The position numbers were made by a program, and so were the translations under genes. Of a stretch of DNA of 64,000 bases, positions 51,865 through 60,124 are shown one piece after another. The stretch lies in NCBI RefSeq assembly GCF_034366625.1, contig NZ_JAXMIH010000011.1, positions 245,742 to 309,741 on the forward strand, given 5' to 3'. The DNA comes from Prosthecobacter sp. GTDB taxonomy: Bacteria; Verrucomicrobiota; Verrucomicrobiia; Verrucomicrobiales; Verrucomicrobiaceae. Positions within the stretch are counted from its first letter, which is position 1; every line of letters begins with the position of its first letter. Under the pieces are notes generated by a model that searched no databases, was not told the DNA's origin, and was given only the letters and a program-made list of their open reading frames with translations.

Positions 51865-52595
51865 CATCCGGGAACGCAGGCAGGACATTTCAAGGGTTGA
51901 GGGCGGCGGCGGTGGCGGGCCTGCTGGCATCCTGTGCGGGCAGTCTGGGCCCGCTCAAACCGGCCTGGCAGCAGGATCCGAATCTTTATCATCACGGCGT
52001 GCCCGCGCGTCCGGCGCAATCGACCACGACGCCGCACCTCGTCGCGCGCGTCATTTATGCCGCGCCGGATCAAATCACCCGGCTGGTGGAGCGGCAGGGC
52101 GATGTGCCCGACACGCAGCGTGGATTCGCCCGCATGGGCGATGGCACGGTGGACCTCGCCCTGCAGGACGTGGCGACGGGGAAATGGCTCGAATCGCATC
52201 TCTGCGGCGGCATCCTGTTTGTTTCCGGCCTGCCGAACCAGGCCTACCGCATCGTGCTGAAGAACCGCAGCCCCATGCCGCTGGATCTCGGCGTGGGTGT
52301 CGATGGCAAAAACCTGCCAACCGGAGGCGTCGCCTCATTGCAGCGCGGCGGCCTGCGCCTGGAGCCGCGCGGTACGCTCACGCTGGATCATGCCGCCCAC
52401 GGGCCGCTGCTGTTCAAAGCGGTGAAGGGTGACGGGGTGTTGTTTGATTCCAGCCCGCAGGGCCGCAGCGGCTTGATTCAGATCGCGGTGTTCCTCGCCG
52501 CCGATGCGCCGAGCTTCGGGCCGGAAAAAATGCGCCCCGGCCAGATCGCTCCGCTGGGTCTGTTGCCCGTCGGCGCGCCGGAGCAGTACCGGTAA
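51861..52595 (+). CDS. Predicted lipoprotein of unknown function
   Basis: Starting at the ATG inside the previous stop (ATGA), the 244-residue product has an export signal ending AGLLASC (Cys25). The mature part contains DVATGKWLESHLCGGILFVS, GLPNQAYRIVLKNRSPMPLD and LGVGVDGKNLPTGGVASLQR, a beta-rich pattern I cannot place in a known family. Coupling to a winged-helix regulator suggests regulated envelope function. A small hairpin follows in the intergenic gap. Confidence 0.65.
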   Translation: MTSGNAGRTFQGLRAAAVAGLLASCAGSLGPLKPAWQQDPNLYHHGVPARPAQSTTTPHLVARVIYAAPDQITRLVERQGDVPDTQRGFARMGDGTVDLALQDVATGKWLESHLCGGILFVSGLPNQAYRIVLKNRSPMPLDLGVGVDGKNLPTGGVASLQRGGLRLEPRGTLTLDHAAHGPLLFKAVKGDGVLFDSSPQGRSGLIQIAVFLAADAPSFGPEKMRPGQIAPLGLLPVGAPEQYR

Positions 52596-52609
52596 GTTGA
52601 GAGTCGGGA

Positions 52610-52666
52610 GTTGATGGTTGATAGCCCTGAGACCGGGAGGCTTGGCCCGACCCATCAACAATCAAC
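52610..52666. other. Inverted repeat in the gap before the AsmA-like gene
   Basis: GTTGATGGTTGAT and ATCAACAATCAAC are 13-bp arms with one mismatch, 31 nt apart. It may be a weak terminator after the lipoprotein gene or a protein-binding site. Confidence 0.35.
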
Positions 52667-52740
52667 AACTTAGCATCAACTCGTTCCACCTGGCTTGCCG
52701 CTTGTGAGATCGGGCACGTTGGTTCACATTGCTCACGTTC

Positions 52741-55425
52741 ATGTTTCGCTTCCTGCGCCGCCTTCTGCTGTTCCTGGCCGCCAGCTCCGTGCTGGCGGGC
52801 GGCATTTATTTGAACACGGCCACGTTTCGCGGGCAATGGCACGGGTTTGTCATCAGCGAGCTGGCGCAGCACGGCGTGCATCTGGATTTCGAGCATCTCT
52901 CGGTGAATCCTTTCGGCGGGCTGGTGACGCGTGGCGTGCGGGTGTACAATGACGCCAGCAAAAAGCATCTCATCGCGGCGGTGGACCGGCTGAACCTGGA
53001 CGTGGACTTCGGCAGCCTGATCGAAGGCAGAGTCAAGATTGACGCGCTGGAGCTGCTGCATGCGAGCGTGGCGCTGCCGGTGGATCCCGAGCGGCCGGAG
53101 CTGACGGTGGTGGAGCTGAATGATCTCAGCGCACGGGCGTTTCTCAAGGAACGGCAGTTGGACATCCGGCATGCGGAGGGACTGCTCTCCGGCGGGCTGC
53201 ACATCTCGATCAGCGGCATGCTGCAACTGCCGGAACCGCGGCAGGATCAGCCGGGATCGAGCGCGAAGGAGCGCCTGAGCGTGATGCGCGAGCACCGCGT
53301 GCAGATTCAACGCGGGCTGGACTGGCTGGCACGGTTTCATGCGCCGCATGCGCCCAGTCTGCGGGTGAAGGTGGCCGGCGCGCTGGACCGGCCGCAGGAG
53401 ATCAAAGCGGAGCTGCTGTTTCAGGCGGAGGAACTGCAATTTGAGGACTATCTCTGGAAAGAGCTCGTCGCGGAGGCGGAGTATGACGGCGGCTTCATTG
53501 ATCTGCGGCGGCTGCATCTGCGCGATCATCTCGGCACGCTCGATGCCACGGCCACCTGGCGCATGGGCGCGGACAAGGTGCGCTTCCGGCTCACTTCGAG
53601 CGCCGACCTGCCGGGGCTGGCGCGTGCGTTCTTTGACAACGATCAACTGCGCGAGGTGGTGTTCTATGAGGCGCCGCAACTGGCGTTGGAGGGCAGTTTG
53701 TACGTAGGGCCCACCAAGCCGGAGGGTTTCCTTCCCGCCGAGGTGACCGGCAGGCTGGACTGCGGACGCTTCGGCAGCCGTGGCGAAATTTTCAACTCTC
53801 TGAGCCTGAGCCTCGGCACCACGCCGGAAGGGGTTTTTGTGCGCGATGCGCTGCTCAAGCACAAGACGGGCACGCTCGCGCTGAATCTGATGAACCACCG
53901 CGTGCAGGGCTTCAAATACGACCTCGTGCTGCGCATGGACCCGAATGTGTTTCTGCCTTTCGTGCCGCTGCCGAAGACGCGCGAGATCATCCAGCGCTTC
54001 GGCTTCGATGACAACTCGCACATCGACGTCCACCTGGTCTGCGCCGGCCCATCGCCCAATCTGCGCGTGTGCCCCAGCTCCGGCCACGGCGTGCTGCGCA
54101 ACTTCCGCTACAAGGACGTGCCGTTTGAATCGGTGGAGCTGGATCTGGCGCTGCTCGGCGACATCCAGAACTACTCCAACGTACGCGCACAACGCGCGGA
54201 CGGGCCGGTGGAGGCGGAGCTTGTATTCGTCAACGATGCTGACGATGCCAAATGGCTGCGGCTCATCAACGTTCATGCCGAAGCTGACGCGGCCGGCGTC
54301 GTGCGCGCCTTCGCACCGAAGGTGGCGGACCAGATCGCGCGCTACCGCTTTTCCGCCGGAACGGAGGTGACCGTCAACGGCACGATCGGCTACAAGGCCA
54401 ACCCGCAGTTCAACGACTACAAGGTCGCCTTCAAAAATCCGGTGGGCGGCGCGCATTACGTCCTCTGGAACGAGGACTATCCCATCAACGCGCCCTATGG
54501 AGACATCCGCATCCTCGGTGACGTGCTGAACTTCGACATCAATGGGCGGCTGTTTGGCGACACCCTGCGCGCGAAGGGCGCGGTGAATCTGGCGCCGAAC
54601 GTGAAGAACTATGACGTCGAGGTGCGGGCCGGGCGCTTCCCTTATGGTGTGTTTGGCAAAAAACTGCCGTTTGAGGAGGTCCGGGCTGATGTTCACAACC
54701 GCGACGGCACCGTGCGCTTCGATGTCGCGGCGGATGTGCTCGGCGGCGGCATGACCTTGAAGGGCAGTTTGAACGAAGACCGCGAACCCAACCCCTACGA
54801 CGGCGAATTGCGCATGAACTCGCTCAGCTACCAGCGCTTCGCCCAGGTGTACTCGCCCGGCAATGAAAGCATCGGTGACATTTCCGGGTATTTCAAATTC
54901 ACCGGCCGCATGAATGACTGGAAGGCGCTCAAGGGTGGTGGCGCGCTCCTCATTGTGAACGGCAACCTGCTGGCACTACCGGTGCTCGGCCCCCTCACCC
55001 CCGTCCTCGGTGCCTTTCTGCCCTCGCCGATCAAGGGCTACAACGTCGCCAAGAAGGCGGACTGCACCTTCGAGGTGTCGGATGGCTTCATCGTCACTGA
55101 AAACATCGAGGTCGAGTCCAGCTCCTTTCGCGTCGTCAGCCGCGGCAACATCGACTTCATTCGTGACGACATTGACTTCAACGCCGAGGCGCGCTTGCGC
55201 GGCCTCGGCATTCTGCTGTTTCCAGTGACCCAGCTTCTTGGCTTCAAAGGCTCCGGCACCATTGGCGACACCAAATGGCACCCGCGCATCTTTGGCGGTG
55301 GCAACAAGGACGAGCGCAAGCCGCCCACTGAGAAGGAACTGCTCGAAGCCCAAAAGATTCGTGGCAGCCCCGTCAAACCGAAGACCGACGCCGCCCCGCC
55401 GAGAAAGCCACTGTTTGGGAACTGA
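52741..55425 (+). CDS. AsmA/TamB-like envelope protein
   Basis: The 894-residue protein has one N-terminal membrane helix (FLRRLLLFLAASSVLAGGIY) and a very long beta-rich periplasmic part. Its N-terminal AsmA-like segment has VSGLVT-type strands (FEHLSVNPFGGLVTRGVRVY, VDRLNLDVDFGSLIEGRVKI), and its C-terminal segment reads YFKFTGRMNDWKALKGGGAL, LLALPVLGPLTPVLGAFLPS and FKGSGTIGDTKWHPRIFG, like the AsmA-2/DUF3971 end of YhdP-type proteins. Such proteins are thought to form hydrophobic grooves that carry phospholipids to the outer membrane. I chose the ATG at 52741 over a TTG 12 bp upstream. Confidence 0.82.
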   Translation: MFRFLRRLLLFLAASSVLAGGIYLNTATFRGQWHGFVISELAQHGVHLDFEHLSVNPFGGLVTRGVRVYNDASKKHLIAAVDRLNLDVDFGSLIEGRVKIDALELLHASVALPVDPERPELTVVELNDLSARAFLKERQLDIRHAEGLLSGGLHISISGMLQLPEPRQDQPGSSAKERLSVMREHRVQIQRGLDWLARFHAPHAPSLRVKVAGALDRPQEIKAELLFQAEELQFEDYLWKELVAEAEYDGGFIDLRRLHLRDHLGTLDATATWRMGADKVRFRLTSSADLPGLARAFFDNDQLREVVFYEAPQLALEGSLYVGPTKPEGFLPAEVTGRLDCGRFGSRGEIFNSLSLSLGTTPEGVFVRDALLKHKTGTLALNLMNHRVQGFKYDLVLRMDPNVFLPFVPLPKTREIIQRFGFDDNSHIDVHLVCAGPSPNLRVCPSSGHGVLRNFRYKDVPFESVELDLALLGDIQNYSNVRAQRADGPVEAELVFVNDADDAKWLRLINVHAEADAAGVVRAFAPKVADQIARYRFSAGTEVTVNGTIGYKANPQFNDYKVAFKNPVGGAHYVLWNEDYPINAPYGDIRILGDVLNFDINGRLFGDTLRAKGAVNLAPNVKNYDVEVRAGRFPYGVFGKKLPFEEVRADVHNRDGTVRFDVAADVLGGGMTLKGSLNEDREPNPYDGELRMNSLSYQRFAQVYSPGNESIGDISGYFKFTGRMNDWKALKGGGALLIVNGNLLALPVLGPLTPVLGAFLPSPIKGYNVAKKADCTFEVSDGFIVTENIEVESSSFRVVSRGNIDFIRDDIDFNAEARLRGLGILLFPVTQLLGFKGSGTIGDTKWHPRIFGGGNKDERKPPTEKELLEAQKIRGSPVKPKTDAAPPRKPLFGN

Positions 55426-55515
55426 GGCGGGCAGAGGCTGCGTTTGCCAGAACGTGGAGGGCTGGAGGCTTGCAATCGCCCTCAATTGGGCCATTCATAA
55501 AACCGCCCCCGCCCC

Positions 55516-56418
55516 ATGACCCCCAAGATCGACCCCGCCCTGCATCGTGACAAGAAACCGGACTGGATCCGCGTGACTTTGCCGCGTGATCCGAAGTTCT
55601 GGAGCACGAAGGGGCTGATCACGGACCTGAAACTGCACACCGTCTGTGAGGAGGCGCAATGCCCGAACCGCTGGGAGTGCTGGAGCCAGGGGACGGCGAC
55701 CTTCATGATCGCCGGGGATCGTTGCACGCGTGCCTGTGGCTTTTGTGCGGTCAAAACGGCCAAACCGTTCGCGCTGGAGGCGGATGAGCCGCAACGCGTG
55801 GCCGAGGCGACGAAACGCATGGGCCTGAATCACATCGTGATCACCGCCGTGGCGCGGGATGATGTGAAGGACGGCGGCGCGGAGCATTTTGCGCGGACGA
55901 TTGAAGCAGTGCGTGAGGCGGTGCCGACGATCACGATTGAGATCCTGGTGCCCGACTTCAACGGCAAGGACGACGCGCTGGAGGTGGTGATGAAGGCCCG
56001 TCCGCACATCTTCAATCACAATCTGGAAACCGTGGAGCGTCTGACGCCGCTGGTGCGCAGCCGGGCGATGTATCATCGCAGCCTGCACGTGCTGAAGCGC
56101 GCGAAGGCGATGGCGGAGGAGTTGGGCACGAAATGCGCCACGAAGAGCGGCCTCATGCTTGGCCTGGGCGAGACGGAGACGGAGCTGTTTCAGGCGATGG
56201 ACGATTTGCGCGAGCATGACGTGACGGTTTTGACACTGGGCCAGTATCTGCGCCCTTCCGCGCAGCATCTGCCGGTGATCGAGTACATCCACCCGGACAC
56301 GTTTGAGAACTACAAGCAGATCGCGCTGAAGAAGGGCTTCCGCCATGTGGCGAGCGCTCCGCTGGTGCGCAGCTCGTATCACGCGTCGGATTTCAAGCCG
56401 GAGCTGGATTTGGAGTGA
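55516..56418 (+). CDS. lipA: Lipoyl synthase LipA
   Basis: This 300-residue radical SAM enzyme inserts two sulfurs into protein-bound octanoyl groups to make lipoate. The auxiliary cluster cysteines are in CEEAQCPNRWECW, the radical SAM cluster in CTRACGFC, and the C-terminal RSSYHA contains the RSSY serine ligand of the auxiliary cluster. MIAGDRCTRACGFCAVKTAK and TKSGLMLGLGETETE are typical. LipB is not in the window. Identification is firm. Confidence 0.97.
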   Translation: MTPKIDPALHRDKKPDWIRVTLPRDPKFWSTKGLITDLKLHTVCEEAQCPNRWECWSQGTATFMIAGDRCTRACGFCAVKTAKPFALEADEPQRVAEATKRMGLNHIVITAVARDDVKDGGAEHFARTIEAVREAVPTITIEILVPDFNGKDDALEVVMKARPHIFNHNLETVERLTPLVRSRAMYHRSLHVLKRAKAMAEELGTKCATKSGLMLGLGETETELFQAMDDLREHDVTVLTLGQYLRPSAQHLPVIEYIHPDTFENYKQIALKKGFRHVASAPLVRSSYHASDFKPELDLE

Positions 56419-56461
56419 AGCTACGTGGCTCGAACATTGATCACTCAATGGATATATCACT

Positions 56462-56728
56462 ATGTGGCCGTTTAAAAAAAGAAACAGAGTGATCATCAAG
56501 GGACTGGGAAGAGCTGGAGTTCAGTATTCCGAAGCAGACAAAGTGTTGCATATTAACGCAGAATTTTCTTCGACTCCCTTAACCGTCGTTATCGACGGCA
56601 AATCCAAGTTTAAATGCAAGCCAGGATGCAGTGAGGAGAATATTTCTGATGCTGAACGAGAGTTGATTTTGATCAGGGTCGTCGATCATTTTGAGGGGCT
56701 TGGTTACATTGTGGATCTGAGACGATGA
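56462..56728 (+). CDS. Hypothetical 88-residue protein
   Basis: This small protein begins MWPFKKRNRVIIKGLGRAGV and contains EFSSTPLTVVIDGKSKFKCK and RELILIRVVDHFEGLGYIVD. I do not recognise a family. Its DNA is visibly richer in A and T than the genes on both sides (lipA and the NagB-like gene), which suggests separate origin. It lies 43 bp after lipA and is complete with an ATG. Confidence 0.6.
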   Translation: MWPFKKRNRVIIKGLGRAGVQYSEADKVLHINAEFSSTPLTVVIDGKSKFKCKPGCSEENISDAERELILIRVVDHFEGLGYIVDLRR

Positions 56729-56812
56729 GTCATCGAGATTGAGGATCGGTGGAAAGCGGAGTTGCAGAGCGGGTGTTCCGGTTCTTCTTCGGAGCACTCC
56801 CAACCAACCACC

Positions 56813-58699
56813 ATGCCCATCCGTCCTCCCGCCGAAGCCTACGAGAAGGTTCCCACCGTCATTTTTCCTGATTCCGCGAAGGCGGCCCAAACGCTGGCGC
56901 AGGAAGTGAAACAACTGATCGAGACGAAGAACAAGGCCGGCAAGCCCGCCGTGCTCGGCATGGCGACAGGATCGACGCCGGTGCCGTTTTATCGCGAACT
57001 GATCCGCCTGCACAAGGAAGAAGGACTGAGCTTCAAGAACGTCGTCACCTTCAATCTCGATGAGTATTACGGCCTGAGCGCGGAGCATCCTGAGAGCTAC
57101 GCGAAGTTCATGGCAGAGCAGTTGTTTGATCACATCGACATCCCGAAGGCGAACGTCAATCTTCCGAGTGGCACGGTGCCGGGGGATCAGGTGTTCAATC
57201 ACTGCCGCCAGTATGAGGAGAAGATCCATAGCATGGGCGGCATTGATTTGCAGATCCTCGGCATCGGGCGAACGGGCCACATCGGCTTCAACGAACCGGG
57301 TTCCAGCCGCGACTCGCTCACTCGCCGCATCACGCTGGACCGCGTGACGCGCCAGGACGCGGCGAGCGACTTCCGTGGTGAACAGAACGTGCCGCATTTT
57401 GCGATCACGATGGGGGTGGGTTCGATTTTGCGGGCGAAGAAGCTCGTGCTGATGGCTTGGGGAGAAAACAAGGCCGTGATGGTGGCCAAGGCCGTCGAAG
57501 GACCGATGACGGAGGCGATTTCGGCCTCGTTCCTGCAGGATCATGCAGATGCGCGGTTTTTCATCGACAGCGGTGCTTCCCGCGAACTCACGCGCATCAA
57601 GCTGCCCTGGCTCGTCGGTCCCGCCTCCTGGACGCCGCGTGAGACGCGCCGTGCGATGGTGTGGCAGGCGTTCAAGATCAAGCGGCCGATTTTGAAGCTC
57701 ATTGATGAGCACTACAACGAGAACGGCCTCTCCGACCTGCTTTCAGAGCAAGGTCCGGCCTATCAGCTCAACATCCGCATCTTCAACCAGCTCCAGCACA
57801 CGATCACTGGCTGGCCGGGCGGCAAGCCCGACGAGGATGACACGTATCGTCCCGAGCGTGCGCGTCCGTATCCAAAGCGCTGCCTGATTTTCAGCCCGGA
57901 GCCGCAGGACGCGGTGGTGGGCATGGGGGGAACGATCGATCGAATCGTCGAGCAGGGCCACGATGTACGCTTGATCGCCCTGACCTCTGGTAGTTTGCGC
58001 GTGCCGGACAGCGAGGCGGACAAATTTGCCGAAACGCTGCTGGAACTGGCATCGAACGCCGCCAAGCCGGATGCTTGGGGCCCGCAGGTGGCATACGCGC
58101 GCGAGGCGCTGGCTTTGCTGGAGGCGAAGGGTGAGTTTGGTGAAGATCCGCCGCTGCTGCGCCAGCTTAAAGGACTGATTTTGCGCGGTGAATTGCGCGA
58201 TGCGGCGCACACCGTGGGTCTGGCTGGAGACCGTGTCACGTTTCTAGATCTGCCGTTTTACGAGCATGGTCGCTACCGCCGCTTCAATAGCACTCAGGCG
58301 GATGTCGATGCTCTTGCCCGTCTGCTGCTGGATCACAAACCGCATCAGATTTACATCACGGGCGATGCAGCCGACCCTTCGAGCGTTTCGGGCATCTGCT
58401 TCCGCTTGTTGGTGACGGCACTGCAAGCCTGCGCGGGCGAGGAGTTCGCCGGTTCATGCAGCGTATGGCTGTATCGCGGCAAGGAGCGTCCGCTGGAGCC
58501 GCACGAGATCGACATGGCGATTCCGATGAGTCCGTTGCAAATCGAGCGCAAGGCGAACGCCATCTCACGCTACGGGGCGCTGTCATCGCTGGAAAGAGAA
58601 GGGCCGGAGACGAACCGGGAAAACGCACGTCTCTACGATGCGCTGGGCCTGGCCGAGTACGAGGCCATTGAAACATTCCAGCGCTGGCGCAGGGCGTGA
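56813..58699 (+). CDS. nagB: Glucosamine-6-phosphate deaminase fused to a degenerate LmbE/PIG-L domain
   Basis: The 628-residue protein has an N-terminal NagB domain to about residue 290 (GMATGSTPVPFYRELIRLHK, VVTFNLDEYYGLSAEHPESY, GIGRTGHIGFNEPGSSRDSL), which turns glucosamine-6-phosphate into fructose-6-phosphate and ammonia. The C-terminal half from about residue 355 is LmbE-like, but the metal motif HPDD reads SPEPQDA (361-367) and the second motif expected as DPHGTH reads DPSSVS (521-526). It therefore lacks the zinc-binding histidines and should be inactive as a deacetylase. The ATG at 56813 is preferred over an extension at 56762. Confidence 0.9.
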   Translation: MPIRPPAEAYEKVPTVIFPDSAKAAQTLAQEVKQLIETKNKAGKPAVLGMATGSTPVPFYRELIRLHKEEGLSFKNVVTFNLDEYYGLSAEHPESYAKFMAEQLFDHIDIPKANVNLPSGTVPGDQVFNHCRQYEEKIHSMGGIDLQILGIGRTGHIGFNEPGSSRDSLTRRITLDRVTRQDAASDFRGEQNVPHFAITMGVGSILRAKKLVLMAWGENKAVMVAKAVEGPMTEAISASFLQDHADARFFIDSGASRELTRIKLPWLVGPASWTPRETRRAMVWQAFKIKRPILKLIDEHYNENGLSDLLSEQGPAYQLNIRIFNQLQHTITGWPGGKPDEDDTYRPERARPYPKRCLIFSPEPQDAVVGMGGTIDRIVEQGHDVRLIALTSGSLRVPDSEADKFAETLLELASNAAKPDAWGPQVAYAREALALLEAKGEFGEDPPLLRQLKGLILRGELRDAAHTVGLAGDRVTFLDLPFYEHGRYRRFNSTQADVDALARLLLDHKPHQIYITGDAADPSSVSGICFRLLVTALQACAGEEFAGSCSVWLYRGKERPLEPHEIDMAIPMSPLQIERKANAISRYGALSSLEREGPETNRENARLYDALGLAEYEAIETFQRWRRA

Positions 58700-58709
58700 C
58701 GGCCTGGTC

Positions 58710-59189
58710 TCAGCCTGCGGTGACCAGCTTGGCGTCGCGATACTTGCATTTGCCGAGGCGGCTCAGCTCATCGCAGTGTGCTTCGATGCGCATGCTTTTC
58801 ATGCTGGGCTGGAATCCAAGCCGGCGGGTGATGCAATCATGCAGCAGGGCGGTGTGCTCATCCTCAAATTCCACCACCCGGTCGCAATCGAGGCAGATCA
58901 GGTGGTTGTGCTGTGGCTTGTCGAGGAAGTTCGGGTCGTAATAGGTCTGGTCGCGCCCGAGATCGACCTCGCGGAGCAGTCCGCACTCCACCAGTAGCGT
59001 CAAGGTACGATAGACGGTGGCCCGCGAAACGGTGATGTCGAGCTTGCGGGCTTTTTCGAGGAGTTCCTCGGCTTTGAAGTGATCGTCGGTGGCGAAGGCC
59101 GCCTCCACAATGACATCGCGCTGCTTGGTGCGGCGCAGGCCCTGGCTGGCCAGATGCGCCTCCAGACGTTGAATGATACGTTCGTCCAT
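58710..59189 (-). CDS. Fur-family metal-dependent regulator
   Basis: The 159-residue protein has the Fur winged helix (LRRTKQRDVIVEAAFATDDH, ITVSRATVYRTLTLLVECGL) and a C-terminal metal and dimer domain (TYYDPNFLDKPQHNHLICLD, CDRVVEFEDEHTALLHDCIT). HNHLICLDCDRVVEFED holds the sensory histidines and a CxxC pair; a further pair of cysteines near the end (EAHCDELSRLGKCKYRDA) could complete a structural site. Iron, zinc or peroxide sensing cannot be told apart from this alone. It is convergent with the NagB-like gene. Confidence 0.94.
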   Translation of the reverse strand: MDERIIQRLEAHLASQGLRRTKQRDVIVEAAFATDDHFKAEELLEKARKLDITVSRATVYRTLTLLVECGLLREVDLGRDQTYYDPNFLDKPQHNHLICLDCDRVVEFEDEHTALLHDCITRRLGFQPSMKSMRIEAHCDELSRLGKCKYRDAKLVTAG

Positions 59190-59489
59190 GTGACGGCGAG
59201 GTTAGACAAGGCAGGCATCTGGTGCAAGGAGGCGCTTCTGAGACCGCAAATGAATTGGGCTCTTTTGATTTAGGGCTGAGCCGTGGAGAAGTTCCTCATA
59301 AATAGCATTTTGAAATGATTATAAAATATTGTAATTCAATGGAATGAGGTGAGATGAAGGGGCCATCTTCGGGGTAAACGAACTAGAGAACCGACAATAC
59401 AAGGTGAAGGCATATTCAAATAAAATTCAAATAATTATGGATTTTATTGTTAATATTGTTAAAATTACACAGACTGCCTGATTCCCAGC
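59190..59489. other. AT-rich intergenic region
   Basis: This 300-bp gap has a marked AT-rich block from about 59290 to 59470, including TATAAAATATTG and runs of AAT, unlike the rest of the window. It lies between the divergent fur-type gene and a hypothetical gene and probably contains both promoters. No gene or RNA is recognised. Confidence 0.6.
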
Positions 59490-60092
59490 ATGCCTTTACC
59501 ATTCTCATTCTTTACACAACGCCAAGGTTCTGAGGCCGAAACGCCACTAGGAACCCCTGATATTTCCGTTGCTGAGAAGGTCATGAACCTCGCGCCCGAG
59601 CATGTCAGCACTGAACCCCTGCTGGGAACACCAGGAAACACCTTTACTCCGCCAGTGCTCGGTGCCGCACCACGTGCAAACCCGGACTACCCGCAACTGC
59701 CCCCCGCTCCTTCGCCGAATCAACGTTTTACTGGAAGCCTGGGGGATGTCCCATCAACCGAGTTTCAGATGGCGACGCTGCATCTTCCTCCCACCCCGAT
59801 GCAGCCATCCGTCAAAGCGACCACTCCTTCAGGGCAAGAGTGGGCGGCTCAGATCGAACAGTTGCGCAATGACGTGTTCGGCATCGCCATGAGTGTCAGT
59901 GCCTTGAATGACCGGCTTGATCGTCTGGAGCAACGGACACCCCCAGGCGGTCAGTCTGTGCAGGCGGGCATCGCCACCTTGCGCGGTGAAATCGAAACTT
60001 GGTTGGAAAACCACCTCAACTCGGCCGTCGAGCACTGCATGCAGCGCGTCATGAGCCGCACGAATTCTCCTGTCACCCATCCCACGAACTGA
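59490..60092 (+). CDS. Hypothetical proline-rich protein
   Basis: The 200-residue protein has a disordered, proline-rich first 110 residues (DYPQLPPAPSPNQRFTGSLG, LHLPPTPMQPSVKATTPSGQ). A probable coiled coil follows (WAAQIEQLRNDVFGIAMSVS, ALNDRLDRLEQRTPP) with a helical end (GEIETWLENHLNSAVEHCMQ). There is no signal peptide or known domain. It precedes the hybrid PAS kinase gene by 32 bp in the same direction, so it may be part of that signalling unit. Confidence 0.7.
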   Translation: MPLPFSFFTQRQGSEAETPLGTPDISVAEKVMNLAPEHVSTEPLLGTPGNTFTPPVLGAAPRANPDYPQLPPAPSPNQRFTGSLGDVPSTEFQMATLHLPPTPMQPSVKATTPSGQEWAAQIEQLRNDVFGIAMSVSALNDRLDRLEQRTPPGGQSVQAGIATLRGEIETWLENHLNSAVEHCMQRVMSRTNSPVTHPTN

Positions 60093-60124
60093 CCTGCCTC
60101 CCAACCAACCGACCTCTTCACGCC

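Noticed and set aside
52414..54696. Reverse open frame of 760 codons
   Set aside because: It is antisense to the AsmA-like gene; the translation is rich in His, Arg and Gln and shows no domain.
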